The notes under the pieces were generated by a model. That model was not told the DNA's origin and searched no databases. It saw nothing but the letters and a program-made list of their open reading frames with translations. This document shows positions 15,345-23,130 of a DNA stretch of 42,108 bases, piece by piece; positions within the stretch are counted from its first letter, which is position 1; every line of letters begins with the position of its first letter. Both the position numbers and the translations under genes were made by a program. This DNA is from Nitrospira sp. SB0677_bin_15 (GTDB taxonomy: Bacteria > Nitrospirota > Nitrospiria > Nitrospirales > UBA8639), in contig VYFB01000084.1 in assembly GCA_009842645.1 (NCBI GenBank), positions 1-42,108 on the forward strand, read 5' to 3'.

Positions 15345-15949
15345 CCGTTCCGTTCCCTCCACGAATCATCCTCACTTGGCCAATCGGATGGTGGAGCGTT
15401 CAAGCCCAGCGGGTACTCTTCGATAAATTCCAAAAAGCCGGCTATCGTCGCAGGCTGGAAGCGGCACTTATGTCCCCGACCAGTCTTCAGCATGTCCAAA
15501 TGCTCGGGCAATTCAGGACCACACCCGCCAAAATAGCGGAATGTTCTTGCAATAAGGACGTTGATGCCACTCAAGTCAACCGCCTTGGCCTTTGGATTCT
15601 CATGGCATTCCCTGGAGTGTGCTGACCGCAATTGCCGGAACACACCATTGGGCAAGGGCTTGTAGATGTTGTCTCCACGTTTGTAGATCAATTTACGCTT
15701 GGAGTATTTTGGAATTTTTTCGGCAAATCGTTTGTCACGATAGTACTGTCCGTAGTTGAGAATCTCTTCCACCTGCATTGCGTAGATGACCCGGTTTCCC
15801 TTCGCCTTACGACTCAAGCCAACGATCCAATCCCCAACTTTGGCCGTTCGCCTGATCTTCGGCTTGCAGTTAGCAAGAGTGCAGTATCCCCAAAAAGGAT
15901 TTGGCGCAAACCCACCGTCATGCGCAACAATGTACGAATAGAGTTTCAT
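15341..15949 (-). CDS. Nmad2-family protein (nucleotide modification associated domain 2)
   Basis: This 202-residue protein begins MKLYSYIVAHDGGFAPNPFW, followed by GYCTLANCKPKIRRTAKVGDWIVGL. This matches the Nmad2 family, predicted to be linked to nucleotide modification. The middle part has a tyrosine- and lysine-rich stretch (about 75-115) and conserved cysteines (C24, C29). Its stop overlaps the Nmad3 start (ATGA at 15341-15344), so the two proteins are probably made together and may act together. No base-modifying enzyme (TET/JBP, glycosyltransferase, thymidylate synthase-like) is adjacent, so what it senses or processes is open. Confidence 0.75.
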   Translation of the reverse strand: MKLYSYIVAHDGGFAPNPFWGYCTLANCKPKIRRTAKVGDWIVGLSRKAKGNRVIYAMQVEEILNYGQYYRDKRFAEKIPKYSKRKLIYKRGDNIYKPLPNGVFRQLRSAHSRECHENPKAKAVDLSGINVLIARTFRYFGGCGPELPEHLDMLKTGRGHKCRFQPATIAGFLEFIEEYPLGLNAPPSDWPSEDDSWRERNG

Positions 15950-15991
15950 GAGAGCAGAAACATCAATTTGCGGTGTTATGCAGCCTCGTAG

Positions 15992-16072
15992 GTCAGGTTA
16001 GCGAAGCGTAACCTGACATCTTCCAGGGCCGCCGAAGAAAGAAAATGTCGGATTACGCTACGCTAATCCGAC
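15992..16072. repeat. Pair of related hairpins (REP-like)
   Basis: Two hairpins of the same design lie side by side: GTCAGGTTA/TAACCTGAC (15992-16000, 16009-16017) and GTCGGATTA/TAATCCGAC (16047-16055, 16064-16072). Both loops contain GCG-AGCG or GCTACGC sequence. The arrangement resembles paired REP/BIME units between the ATPase and Nmad2 genes. Confidence 0.7.
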
Positions 16073-16125
16073 CTACTCTTCTGCGGTCGCACCATGCGAG
16101 CAACGGCCGTGATTCACGGCGCGGC

Positions 16126-17316
16126 CTATCCTTGGAGCAGAATTTCTATGCCCTTCTGCCAGGGTAAAACCTGTATTGAACCAAGAGTATATTTCCGTGG
16201 GGTTTGACAGAGACAAAACAGATTCGCTGTGTGATTTTCTGACGCAAAGGCCTTAAGTCCTTTCAAGTCTGATTCTTTGGGCAAGGCTTGTGATTTGATT
16301 TCAACGGCCCTGGGTGAATCGTTCGGACCGCGCGTCAACACCAGATCGACTTCCATGCCGGTATTGGTACGCCAGTAATGGAAACGATGGCCCGACTCGT
16401 TGTAATCGTTGGCTCTGATCAGTTCGTTGACGATGAACGTTTCAAACAGCTTGCCATAGCGATAGCTGCTCGACTTCAACTCAGTCTGTAGTTCCCCTCT
16501 CACCGCGTTCAAGACGCCACAATCAAAGAAATAATACTTGGGGCTTTGGCGTAATTGTTTGCGCACCGAATAACTCCAACCGTCTATACGAAAGGCAAGT
16601 AACGTATCTACTAATATATCGAAATATTCCTGAACCGTTCTCACGCTGACGCCGGTGTCCCTGGCAACGGCCGTAAAGTTGACGGGTTCACCGTTCACCT
16701 GCCCGGCAACGTCAAGTAACCGAATAAAATGATCGACTTTCCTGACCAATGATTCCTGCATCACCTCTTCCCTGAGATAGGTTTCCACGTAGGCCTTCAA
16801 TGATCGCTTTGCCGAGGACGAGGTTTCCTGATAAATGCCGGGTAACGTACCAATGGTCAGCGCCTTACGCAGATCAGGCACAAGCTCCTGTGAGCTTAGC
16901 GGATGTAACCTGAGCGTCCACGCCCGGCCGGCCAGGAGATTGGCGCCCGAACGCTTGAGTTTTCTGGCACTGGAGCCGGTCAGCAGAAATTGGACCTGAC
17001 CCTTGTGCCGTTCAATCAGGTAATGCACTTCATCAAGCAGGCCGGGAAATTTTTGCACCTCATCAATGAGAACGGTGAGTGTCTCTTTTGCAAGGACATC
17101 CCGCAATCGTTCTTCTATTTCCAGACGAAACAGCCCGGGTTCGGCAACGTAGCGCCGATAGACGTCCAAACTCAACAAGTCGATGCTCTCCGCGTGTTGA
17201 ACGCGGCTCAGATAATCCTGAGCCAACACGGTCTTACCCACACCCCTTGGGCCGAACAGAAAAGCGGATTTCCCTTGCTTCAACAGGCCTGGCAGCTTGA
17301 GCTTTCTCTTATACAT
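16126..17316 (-). CDS. AAA-family ATPase with DUF4143 domain
   Basis: This 396-residue protein belongs to the large AAA_14/DUF4143 family. The ATPase part has Walker A FGPRGVGKT (about 23-31), Walker B VLIDEVQ (about 84-90) and the sensor segment FLLTGSSARKLKR. The second half contains a winged-helix-like region (VNFTAVARDTGVSVRTVQEYFDIL) and a C-terminal nuclease-like region (EVDLVLTRG...VEIKS). Members are common mobile genes of unknown function; the ExK-like end hints at DNA interaction. The ATG at 17316 is preferred over an upstream TTG. The AT-rich upstream region differs from the GC-rich core genome, suggesting acquisition. Confidence 0.85.
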   Translation of the reverse strand: MYKRKLKLPGLLKQGKSAFLFGPRGVGKTVLAQDYLSRVQHAESIDLLSLDVYRRYVAEPGLFRLEIEERLRDVLAKETLTVLIDEVQKFPGLLDEVHYLIERHKGQVQFLLTGSSARKLKRSGANLLAGRAWTLRLHPLSSQELVPDLRKALTIGTLPGIYQETSSSAKRSLKAYVETYLREEVMQESLVRKVDHFIRLLDVAGQVNGEPVNFTAVARDTGVSVRTVQEYFDILVDTLLAFRIDGWSYSVRKQLRQSPKYYFFDCGVLNAVRGELQTELKSSSYRYGKLFETFIVNELIRANDYNESGHRFHYWRTNTGMEVDLVLTRGPNDSPRAVEIKSQALPKESDLKGLKAFASENHTANLFCLCQTPRKYTLGSIQVLPWQKGIEILLQG

Positions 17317-17417
17317 ACTCAATATATGTATTATAAATATGTAGTATAGTCAATATACTTATTGCAAGCCAACGCTACCCATAGGTGCCTGAGTACAGTT
17401 TGCCTTCCTGGAATTTG

Positions 17418-17474
17418 TTGACGTCATAAAAACTATGTTATATTACTTGTGTTATATTACATATATGATATAAC
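17418..17474 (+). promoter_or_regulatory. Promoter with repeated GTTATATTAC boxes ahead of the restriction-modification operon
   Basis: TTGACG (17418-17423) and TATTAC (17441-17446) are 17 bp apart. GTTATATTAC occurs twice in direct orientation (17437-17446 and 17451-17460), 14 bp apart, and an inverted half-site GATATAAC follows at 17467-17474. Repeats overlapping the -10 box are a likely operator, perhaps for the ribbon-helix-helix protein encoded immediately downstream. Confidence 0.5.
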
Positions 17475-17503
17475 GTTAAAGTCGATTGTAAGGTAAGCAA
17501 TAA

Positions 17504-17701
17504 ATGGCGCGTGGAAAATCAGGCAGAGTGGTATTAGAGATAGACCCGGAGTTGAAACGTCAACTCTATGCCACACTAGAAACCAATCAGCAAACGATGA
17601 AAGAGTGGTTCATCAGAGAGGCTGAAGAACTTGTTTATGGAGAGAAACAGCCGTCTCTTTTCGATAATCCCGAAAACAATAGGGCCGATCAGGATAAATG
17701 A
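17504..17701 (+). CDS. Small ribbon-helix-helix-like protein, possible control protein
   Basis: This 65-residue protein has a short beta-strand-like segment (RVVLEIDPELKRQL, residues 7-20) followed by two helices, a pattern typical of ribbon-helix-helix DNA-binding proteins. It is the first gene of the SacI-type restriction-modification operon. Its stop overlaps the start of the methyltransferase remnant (ATGA at 17698-17701). The direct repeats in its promoter are plausible binding sites, making it a candidate autoregulator of the operon. The assignment rests on pattern and context, as such short proteins give weak family signals. Confidence 0.6.
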   Translation: MARGKSGRVVLEIDPELKRQLYATLETNQQTMKEWFIREAEELVYGEKQPSLFDNPENNRADQDK

Positions 17702-17945
17702 ACTTCAAGGAAAATGAATCTGCTCAAAAATTACGGGGTGGCTATTACACTTCCCTTGCTTTAGCCAACTATCTTTCCAAATGGGTGGCTGAAACAGATC
17801 CCAAAAGTATCTCTGTGCCAAGTTGTGGAGATGGTATTTTTCTTGAATGGTATATCCGGCAACAGGACACTCACAATCACATGGCCGTTATAGTTCGCGC
17901 TTCAATGAGAAACGGCTGCAGTATCTGGAGTTAGTGGCAGAATGA
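17698..17945 (+). pseudogene. N6-adenine DNA methyltransferase gene reduced by an internal deletion
   Basis: The frame opens with KLRGGYYTSLALANYLSKWV and SVPSCGDGIFLEW, the N-terminal and SAM-binding motifs of large N-6 DNA methylases, but the catalytic NPPY region is missing. From about 17859 a different frame reads a sensible C-terminus ending RFNEKRLQYLELVAE, whose TGA (17943-17945) overlaps the ATG of the next gene. This looks like the two ends of one gene joined by a large, frame-shifting deletion around 17850-17880. As read, the original frame stops at 17934 after 78 residues. The product would be inactive. Confidence 0.75.
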
Positions 17946-18817
17946 AGCCTGCTCCGTCAGTCAATTCCAATGGGACGGGACGCCGTATTGCCTCCCCTTC
18001 GTCAAGCACGCGATCTAAGAGACTAATCGCGTTTGGATGGTATGGTGGAAAATTCAGCCACCTTGATTTTATTCTCCCCCATATACCAAAAGATGCTATA
18101 CATTTTTGTGACGTGTACGGAGGCTCAGCGTCTGTTTTGTTGAATCTCCCTCCGTATCCAGCCGAAACCTACAATGATCTTGATTCAGAATTAGTCAATT
18201 TTTTTCTCGTTTTACGCAATCAAGAAGCCGCTTTGATCAAAGCGATTGGGTTAACGCCTTTCTCGCGTGAAGAATTGATGCAAGCGTGCCAACCCGCCCA
18301 AGGATTATCGAATTTAGAGCGTGCTCGTCGGTTTTTCGTACGCGCTCGCCAAACACGAACAGGCCTTGCTCAAACAAGTAGTGAGGGTCGGTGGGCGCAT
18401 TGCGTCTTGACTTCTCGTGCTGGCATGGCAGGGGCTGTTTCTCGTTGGCTTGGGTCTATTGAAGGCTTGCCGGAGATCGTGCAGCGGTTACAGCGGGTGC
18501 AGTTTGAGAACGCTCCGGCTCTCGACATTCTTCGCCGCTACGACACTCCACGAACAGTTTTTTATCTTGATCCTCCCTACGTTCATGATGCAAGAGGCGA
18601 TACCTCCGCGTATGAGTACGAAATGACCGATCAAGAGCACATCGCTTTAGCTGAAGTCCTGCAAACTGTACGCGGGCGTGTTGTCCTCTCCGGCTACCGC
18701 AATGCGTTGTATGATCGTCTCTTTAAACAGTGGCGTCGTGTCGATGGAGAAGTAAGAACTTGTCATTCAATACGAGCACCCAGGCAAGAGTCATTGTGGA
18801 TGAATTTTAAACCATGA
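17942..18817 (+). CDS. D12-class DNA adenine methyltransferase (Dam-like)
   Basis: This 291-residue enzyme has the D12-class order of motifs: FGWYGGKFSHLDFILPHIP (SAM binding, about 31-49), YGGSASVLLNLPP and YNDLDSELVNFF, then the catalytic YLDPPY motif (around residue 210). It methylates adenine N6 in a specific DNA sequence. The first 30 residues are serine/arginine-rich and unlike the family core. The start overlaps the stop of the methyltransferase remnant, and the stop overlaps the endonuclease start (ATGA at 18814-18817), so the operon is tightly coupled. It is the only intact enzyme in the locus and could persist as an orphan methyltransferase. Its more AT-rich codons set it apart from nearby housekeeping genes. 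Confidence 0.87.
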   Translation: MKPAPSVNSNGTGRRIASPSSSTRSKRLIAFGWYGGKFSHLDFILPHIPKDAIHFCDVYGGSASVLLNLPPYPAETYNDLDSELVNFFLVLRNQEAALIKAIGLTPFSREELMQACQPAQGLSNLERARRFFVRARQTRTGLAQTSSEGRWAHCVLTSRAGMAGAVSRWLGSIEGLPEIVQRLQRVQFENAPALDILRRYDTPRTVFYLDPPYVHDARGDTSAYEYEMTDQEHIALAEVLQTVRGRVVLSGYRNALYDRLFKQWRRVDGEVRTCHSIRAPRQESLWMNFKP

Positions 18818-19873
18818 CAAACGAGGAAGCACGTCGGTGGCTTGACAAAGAATGGCAACAAGTGCTCGCAGAAAAAAATCAACCACCTGATCCAGAGATC
18901 GATCAATTCGTGAATTCTTCCATTGTGAGCATTAGGTACGCTTGCATGACACAACTTCTTGGGAAAATAGCTGACCCCTCTCGTCATATTTTATCTATTC
19001 AAGCATCAGATACCCGTGTGGGGGTCGTGGGATGCTCGCAGTTTTGCAAAGCATGTGATTGTTCCTTGGGTCGCGGACAATCATGCTGTTTTAGGAACTA
19101 GTACAGAACCTTATGTGAGTAAACCTCTCCGACGGTCCGCTCTTGGCGATGTCTCAAATGTACGAAACAAAGCCGCGTGGGAAGCCTTTATTTTATTTTT
19201 ACAAACATTAGATCAGGAAGATCCTGGTAGGCTTCGGCAGACCTTTAAGCGATGTCTGCATAGCCTTGCTCGAAAATTGAAGAAGCAAACATTTGATTAT
19301 CAAATTCCACACAGAATAAGCCTTCGCCAAGTTACGTTATTGCTCGCAACCTTTCTTGAAGAGCCAAGCAAGGGACTACGACCACTTGCCGTATCCGCAG
19401 CCTTATTGCGTGTATTCGGAGAAGCCTTCTCCATATTTGCCGAAACTCAAGCACAGGGGCTCAATGAGGCAGATAGTGCATCAGGTCGGCCTGGGGATAT
19501 TGTCTGTTATGATGCTGATAAGAAACCAGCCCTCGTTGTGGAAGTCAAAGACCGTGATTTGACCTTACTTGATCTGCAAGATTCTGTGTCAAAAGTCATG
19601 CGGAGTGAAGGTATTTCCAGATTGCTTTTCGCTGTTCCAAGACTTCACGAACAACAACGGACTGAAATAGAGAAGAGGATTGAAAAGGAATGGGCTTCGG
19701 GATTAAATGTGTATCATATCGATATTCAAGTCCTTGCTAATACTGCCTTTACGTTGCTGGATGAAACGTGGCGCATAAAGTTTCTTCGGGAAGTGGGGAA
19801 GGAACTTGATACAAGAGGAGACCACTCTCATCGTGAAAAGTGGCGTCAGATCTTGCTTAAGGTAAAAGCATGA
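18814..19873 (+). pseudogene. SacI-family restriction endonuclease with a frameshift
   Basis: Two overlapping frames together make one protein of about 350 residues. The first (from 18814) gives NEEARRWLDKEWQQVLAEK and VSIRYACMTQLLGKIADPSRH. From about 19016 the second frame continues WGSWDARSFAKHVIVPWVADN, PYVSKPLRRSALGD and a later DIVCYDADKKPALVVEVKDR segment with a D...ExK nuclease signature. This matches the SacI restriction endonuclease family. The break falls in a short GT repeat (CGTGTGGGGG at 19015-19024); loss of one GT unit would explain it. It is either an inactivating mutation or an assembly error. The partner methyltransferase is also damaged, which favours real decay. Confidence 0.75.
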
Positions 19874-19955
19874 AACCATTTATGACCGGCAAGTCGCTGT
19901 CTTCACTAAAAAAAACCCAACGGTCCAGATTCAAGGCCATGCCATCATGACGCTT

Positions 19956-20000
19956 CCCATCCCCCTCACACTACCCTCTCCCACCAGGGGCGAGGGGTTT
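19956..20000. repeat. GC-rich hairpin repeat between convergent operons
   Basis: ACCCTCTCCCACCAGGGGCG belongs to the same repeat family seen near 13054 and 40190. It lies between the restriction-modification operon and the 3' end of the nuo operon and could act as a terminator hairpin; GAGGGG is followed by TTT on the plus strand. Confidence 0.5.
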
Positions 20001-20025
20001 CAATTGTCAACGAATTTTTGAGGCG

Positions 20026-21525
20026 TTAGCCGCCTGCCAGGGACGTCAAGACGGCAGGGTCCGAGGCCGTGGATGTAGCTATATTGGAGAACATCAGGGT
20101 GGCGGCGACGGCCCAGTCGATGAAGGGTTTGGGGTAAATGCCGAGCAGGAGGGTGCCGGCGATGCCGACGAAGATGACGGTTTTCAGAGGGGTTGATACT
20201 GAAAGCGGCGTAGGGTCGTGGGGTTCGTTGATGTACATTTTTTTGACCACGACCAGGTAGTAGTACATGGAGATGACGATATTGATCAGCCCGACGATCA
20301 ACAGCGTGTAAAGTTCCTGTTCGATGGCCGCGACAAAGATATAGAGTTTGCCGATGAAACCAGCCAATGGAGGCACGCCGGCAAGCGACAGCAGAAAAAG
20401 CAGCATGGCGGCCGCGAGGAACGGCGACCGGCGATTCAACCCGTTGTAATCTTCAATTTCATCGCTCTTGATCAAGTTGCTGACGCCGATGACCACGGCA
20501 AAGGCACCCAAGTTGGCAAACAGATACGTCAGCAAATAAAAGAGTATGGCGTCACTGCCACGTTTCGTTCCGGCCGCCAGCCCGATCATGACGTTGCCGA
20601 TCTGCGCGATGCCGGAATAGGCCAGTAACCGTTTGATGTTTTTCTGGGCGATGGCCACGATGTTGCCGTAGGTCATGGACAGGATCGACGCCACGACGAA
20701 CAGGAGCACCCACGTGGGCTTGAACGTCGCCAGCGCGACGTAGAACATGCGGATAAGAATGGCTAACGCCGCACCTTTCGGCGCGATCGACAGAAAGGCG
20801 GTGACGGGCGTGGGGGCTCCCTGATACGTATCGGGAATCCAGGAGTGAAAGGGAACGGCCCCAATCTTAAAGCCCAAAGCGGCGAAGATCATGATGAAGC
20901 CGATGGCCAGCCCAATGCTACCGGACGTCGATGCCATTTCGGAAAACACCAGCGTTCCTGTTTCGCCATAGACGAGACTGATTCCATACGCGAGTAAGCC
21001 CGCGGCGAAGACGCCCAAGATGAAGAACTTCAGCCCCGCTTCGCTGGATTTCTGGTCTTCCCGCAGATAGGCCACCAGGACGTAAAAGCCAAAGGTCGAG
21101 AACTCCAACGTGACGAAGACGGAGAGCAGGTCCTGAGCCGAAGCCATGAACATCATGCCCAGGGCCGACATCATGACCAGGAAATAATATTCGCCCTTGA
21201 AAAACTTGAATGATTTCACGTAGTCGATCGAAGCCAGCAGGACCAACGCCGTGGAGATCAACACCAGAATCTTGAAGAAAATCGCCACCCCATCCAGGAC
21301 AAACATGTCTTTGAACAAGGCACCCTGGACTCCGGTGTAATCGAACCAGATCAGGTTGATGAGCGTGGCGATGACGCCCCCCACACTCAGGTAGGCCAGA
21401 TTTTCGTGGTCGATTTGTTTAAAGGTAAAGTCGACGGCCAACACCACGCACAACCAGATGGTGAGGAAAATCTCCGGTGCCAGGAGCAGGAGGTCTGAGC
21501 TTGATAGGGTGAGGTCGAATGTCAT
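20026..21525 (-). CDS. nuoN: NADH:quinone oxidoreductase subunit N
   Basis: This 499-residue, 14-helix membrane protein is the NuoN antiporter-like subunit of complex I. It contains the conserved proton-channel segments SDLLLLAPEIFLTIWL, FVTLEFSTFGFYVLVAYLRE (the essential glutamate), GFKIGAVPFHSWIPDTYQGAPTPV and LLAYSGIAQIGN. It drives proton translocation in the inner membrane. It is the last gene of the operon and starts 6 bp after the second nuoM. In a complex with two NuoM copies it still provides the antiporter unit nearest the NuoA/H/J/K part. Confidence 0.95.
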   Translation of the reverse strand: MTFDLTLSSSDLLLLAPEIFLTIWLCVVLAVDFTFKQIDHENLAYLSVGGVIATLINLIWFDYTGVQGALFKDMFVLDGVAIFFKILVLISTALVLLASIDYVKSFKFFKGEYYFLVMMSALGMMFMASAQDLLSVFVTLEFSTFGFYVLVAYLREDQKSSEAGLKFFILGVFAAGLLAYGISLVYGETGTLVFSEMASTSGSIGLAIGFIMIFAALGFKIGAVPFHSWIPDTYQGAPTPVTAFLSIAPKGAALAILIRMFYVALATFKPTWVLLFVVASILSMTYGNIVAIAQKNIKRLLAYSGIAQIGNVMIGLAAGTKRGSDAILFYLLTYLFANLGAFAVVIGVSNLIKSDEIEDYNGLNRRSPFLAAAMLLFLLSLAGVPPLAGFIGKLYIFVAAIEQELYTLLIVGLINIVISMYYYLVVVKKMYINEPHDPTPLSVSTPLKTVIFVGIAGTLLLGIYPKPFIDWAVAATLMFSNIATSTASDPAVLTSLAGG

Positions 21526-21531
21526 GATTGG

Positions 21532-23127
21532 TTACGGTAACAATCCTGTCGTATTCTGGGTGACCAGCGGAGCCACTTGATTGATTCGATCCAACATCGG
21601 CACGACCGTGGAGCGCACAACGTTATAGAAGTGCATGGGGAAGATCCCGAAAAAGATGCTGCAGCCGATCATCAGGAGCAGCGGGAACCGGTCCACCCAC
21701 TCAGACGTGTCACGGGTATGCGCATATTCAGGTGACATGTGTCCGTAAAACAGGCCGCGCATCATTTTGAAGAGATAGGCCATCGTTAACACGATCCCCA
21801 ACACGGCCACCACCACCTGGAACGGATATTTCTCCCACGAGCCCACGATAATCATGATTTCGGCAATAAAGTTCACGGTGCCAGGCATCCCGACCGACGC
21901 CATACAGGCAATAATGAAGGCTCCGGCCAGGAACGGCATATTCTTGACCAGCCCGCCCAGAGATGGAATATCCCGGGTATGGGTTTGGTCATACACCCAG
22001 CCTGCCATGGCAAAGAGCATGCCGGTAGCCAGGGCGTGCGCGAACATGTAGATCACGGCGCCGGTCAGACTGATGTAATCCAGCGCGGCCATGCCCAGGA
22101 ACACGTAGCCCATGTGACTGGAACTGGAATAACCGATGACGTACTTCGTGTCCTTGGCGAAATATGCAACGAACCCGCCGTAGATGATGCTGAACACACA
22201 CAACACCGCGGCGATGGGCATGAGTTCACGTGTGGCGTCGGGAAGGATTTCATAGGCTACGCGAATGATGGAGAAATGCCCGAGTTTCATGAGTACACCG
22301 GCGTGCAACATGCTGGTCGCGGCCGGAGCCGCGGCGTGCCCGACGGGAGACCAGGAATGCAAGGGCCAGATGGGCGCGATGGACGCAAAGCCGAAGAAGA
22401 CGAGCACCCAGATAATCGTCGCCAGCGTACCGTCGAAATGGGCCACTTCCCGCAGCACCAGGATATCGAAGGTATGGACCGGCGAGAAATGGTAAATCAG
22501 CAGGATGCCCATCAAGGCGAACACCGCTCCCGCCGAGAGGAACAGCGTGAGTTTCATCGCGGCGTATTCCTTGCTGTTCGACCCGAAGTTCAGGATGAAC
22601 CCGACCGAATCCCGAAGCTTCCGGCCTTCCTCATCAGTCATGCTCAAATAGCCCTTGGTATGACTCCCCCACACGCCCAGCAGCACGTACATGGGCAACA
22701 CCGACATTTCATAGAAGAAGTAGAGGAAGAACAGGTCCAGCGACATGAAGACCCCTATGGTCGCCGCAGCCAGGATCAACAGAAAGATATAAAATTCCTT
22801 GGTGCGATCCTTGATGTGCCACGAAATGAAGATGCCCGCAAACAGTAGAATGGCCGAGGCAAAGACCAACGGAGCCCCGATTCCATCCACTCCGATGTGA
22901 AACCCGATGCCCAATTCCTCGGACCATGCCCACTTGGTGATGAATTGGAACCCACCCTGAATAGGGTCATAGGCCAGAAACACGTAGAGAGAAGCGAGTA
23001 GCGCCACCCCGGCGGAAGTCGCAGCCACGGCGCGCACCAGGAACGGCTCACGATTGGGAATGAACAGCAACACGACCGACCCCAGGAACGGGGCAAACAA
23101 CGTTGCCAGTAAAGCCAACTGTCCCAT
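21532..23127 (-). CDS. nuoM: Second NuoM-like subunit (divergent, with insertion)
   Basis: This 531-residue protein is a NuoM homologue clearly different from the one encoded just upstream. It keeps the channel glutamate (FFYEMSVLPMYVLLG) and the central lysine (HAGVLMKLGHF). The usual HTWLPDAH segment reads HSWSPVGHAAAPAATS instead. A hydrophilic loop of about 30 residues, from SMTDEEGRKL to GSNSKEYAA, is inserted after the fifth helix region. Two consecutive nuoM genes are the hallmark of the '2M' complex I described in Nitrospira and some others, which is proposed to pump more protons per two electrons. It begins 3 bp after the first nuoM. Confidence 0.93.
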   Translation of the reverse strand: MGQLALLATLFAPFLGSVVLLFIPNREPFLVRAVAATSAGVALLASLYVFLAYDPIQGGFQFITKWAWSEELGIGFHIGVDGIGAPLVFASAILLFAGIFISWHIKDRTKEFYIFLLILAAATIGVFMSLDLFFLYFFYEMSVLPMYVLLGVWGSHTKGYLSMTDEEGRKLRDSVGFILNFGSNSKEYAAMKLTLFLSAGAVFALMGILLIYHFSPVHTFDILVLREVAHFDGTLATIIWVLVFFGFASIAPIWPLHSWSPVGHAAAPAATSMLHAGVLMKLGHFSIIRVAYEILPDATRELMPIAAVLCVFSIIYGGFVAYFAKDTKYVIGYSSSSHMGYVFLGMAALDYISLTGAVIYMFAHALATGMLFAMAGWVYDQTHTRDIPSLGGLVKNMPFLAGAFIIACMASVGMPGTVNFIAEIMIIVGSWEKYPFQVVVAVLGIVLTMAYLFKMMRGLFYGHMSPEYAHTRDTSEWVDRFPLLLMIGCSIFFGIFPMHFYNVVRSTVVPMLDRINQVAPLVTQNTTGLLP

Positions 23128-23130
23128 GGC

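Noticed and set aside
15992-16072. A short CRISPR-like array
   Set aside because: There are only two hairpins with different stems, no regular spacers and no cas genes.
21979-22848. Long plus-strand open frame of 289 codons across the second nuoM
   Set aside because: It is antisense to a well-supported gene, rich in H, Q, R and D as expected from the reverse of membrane-protein codons, and matches no family.
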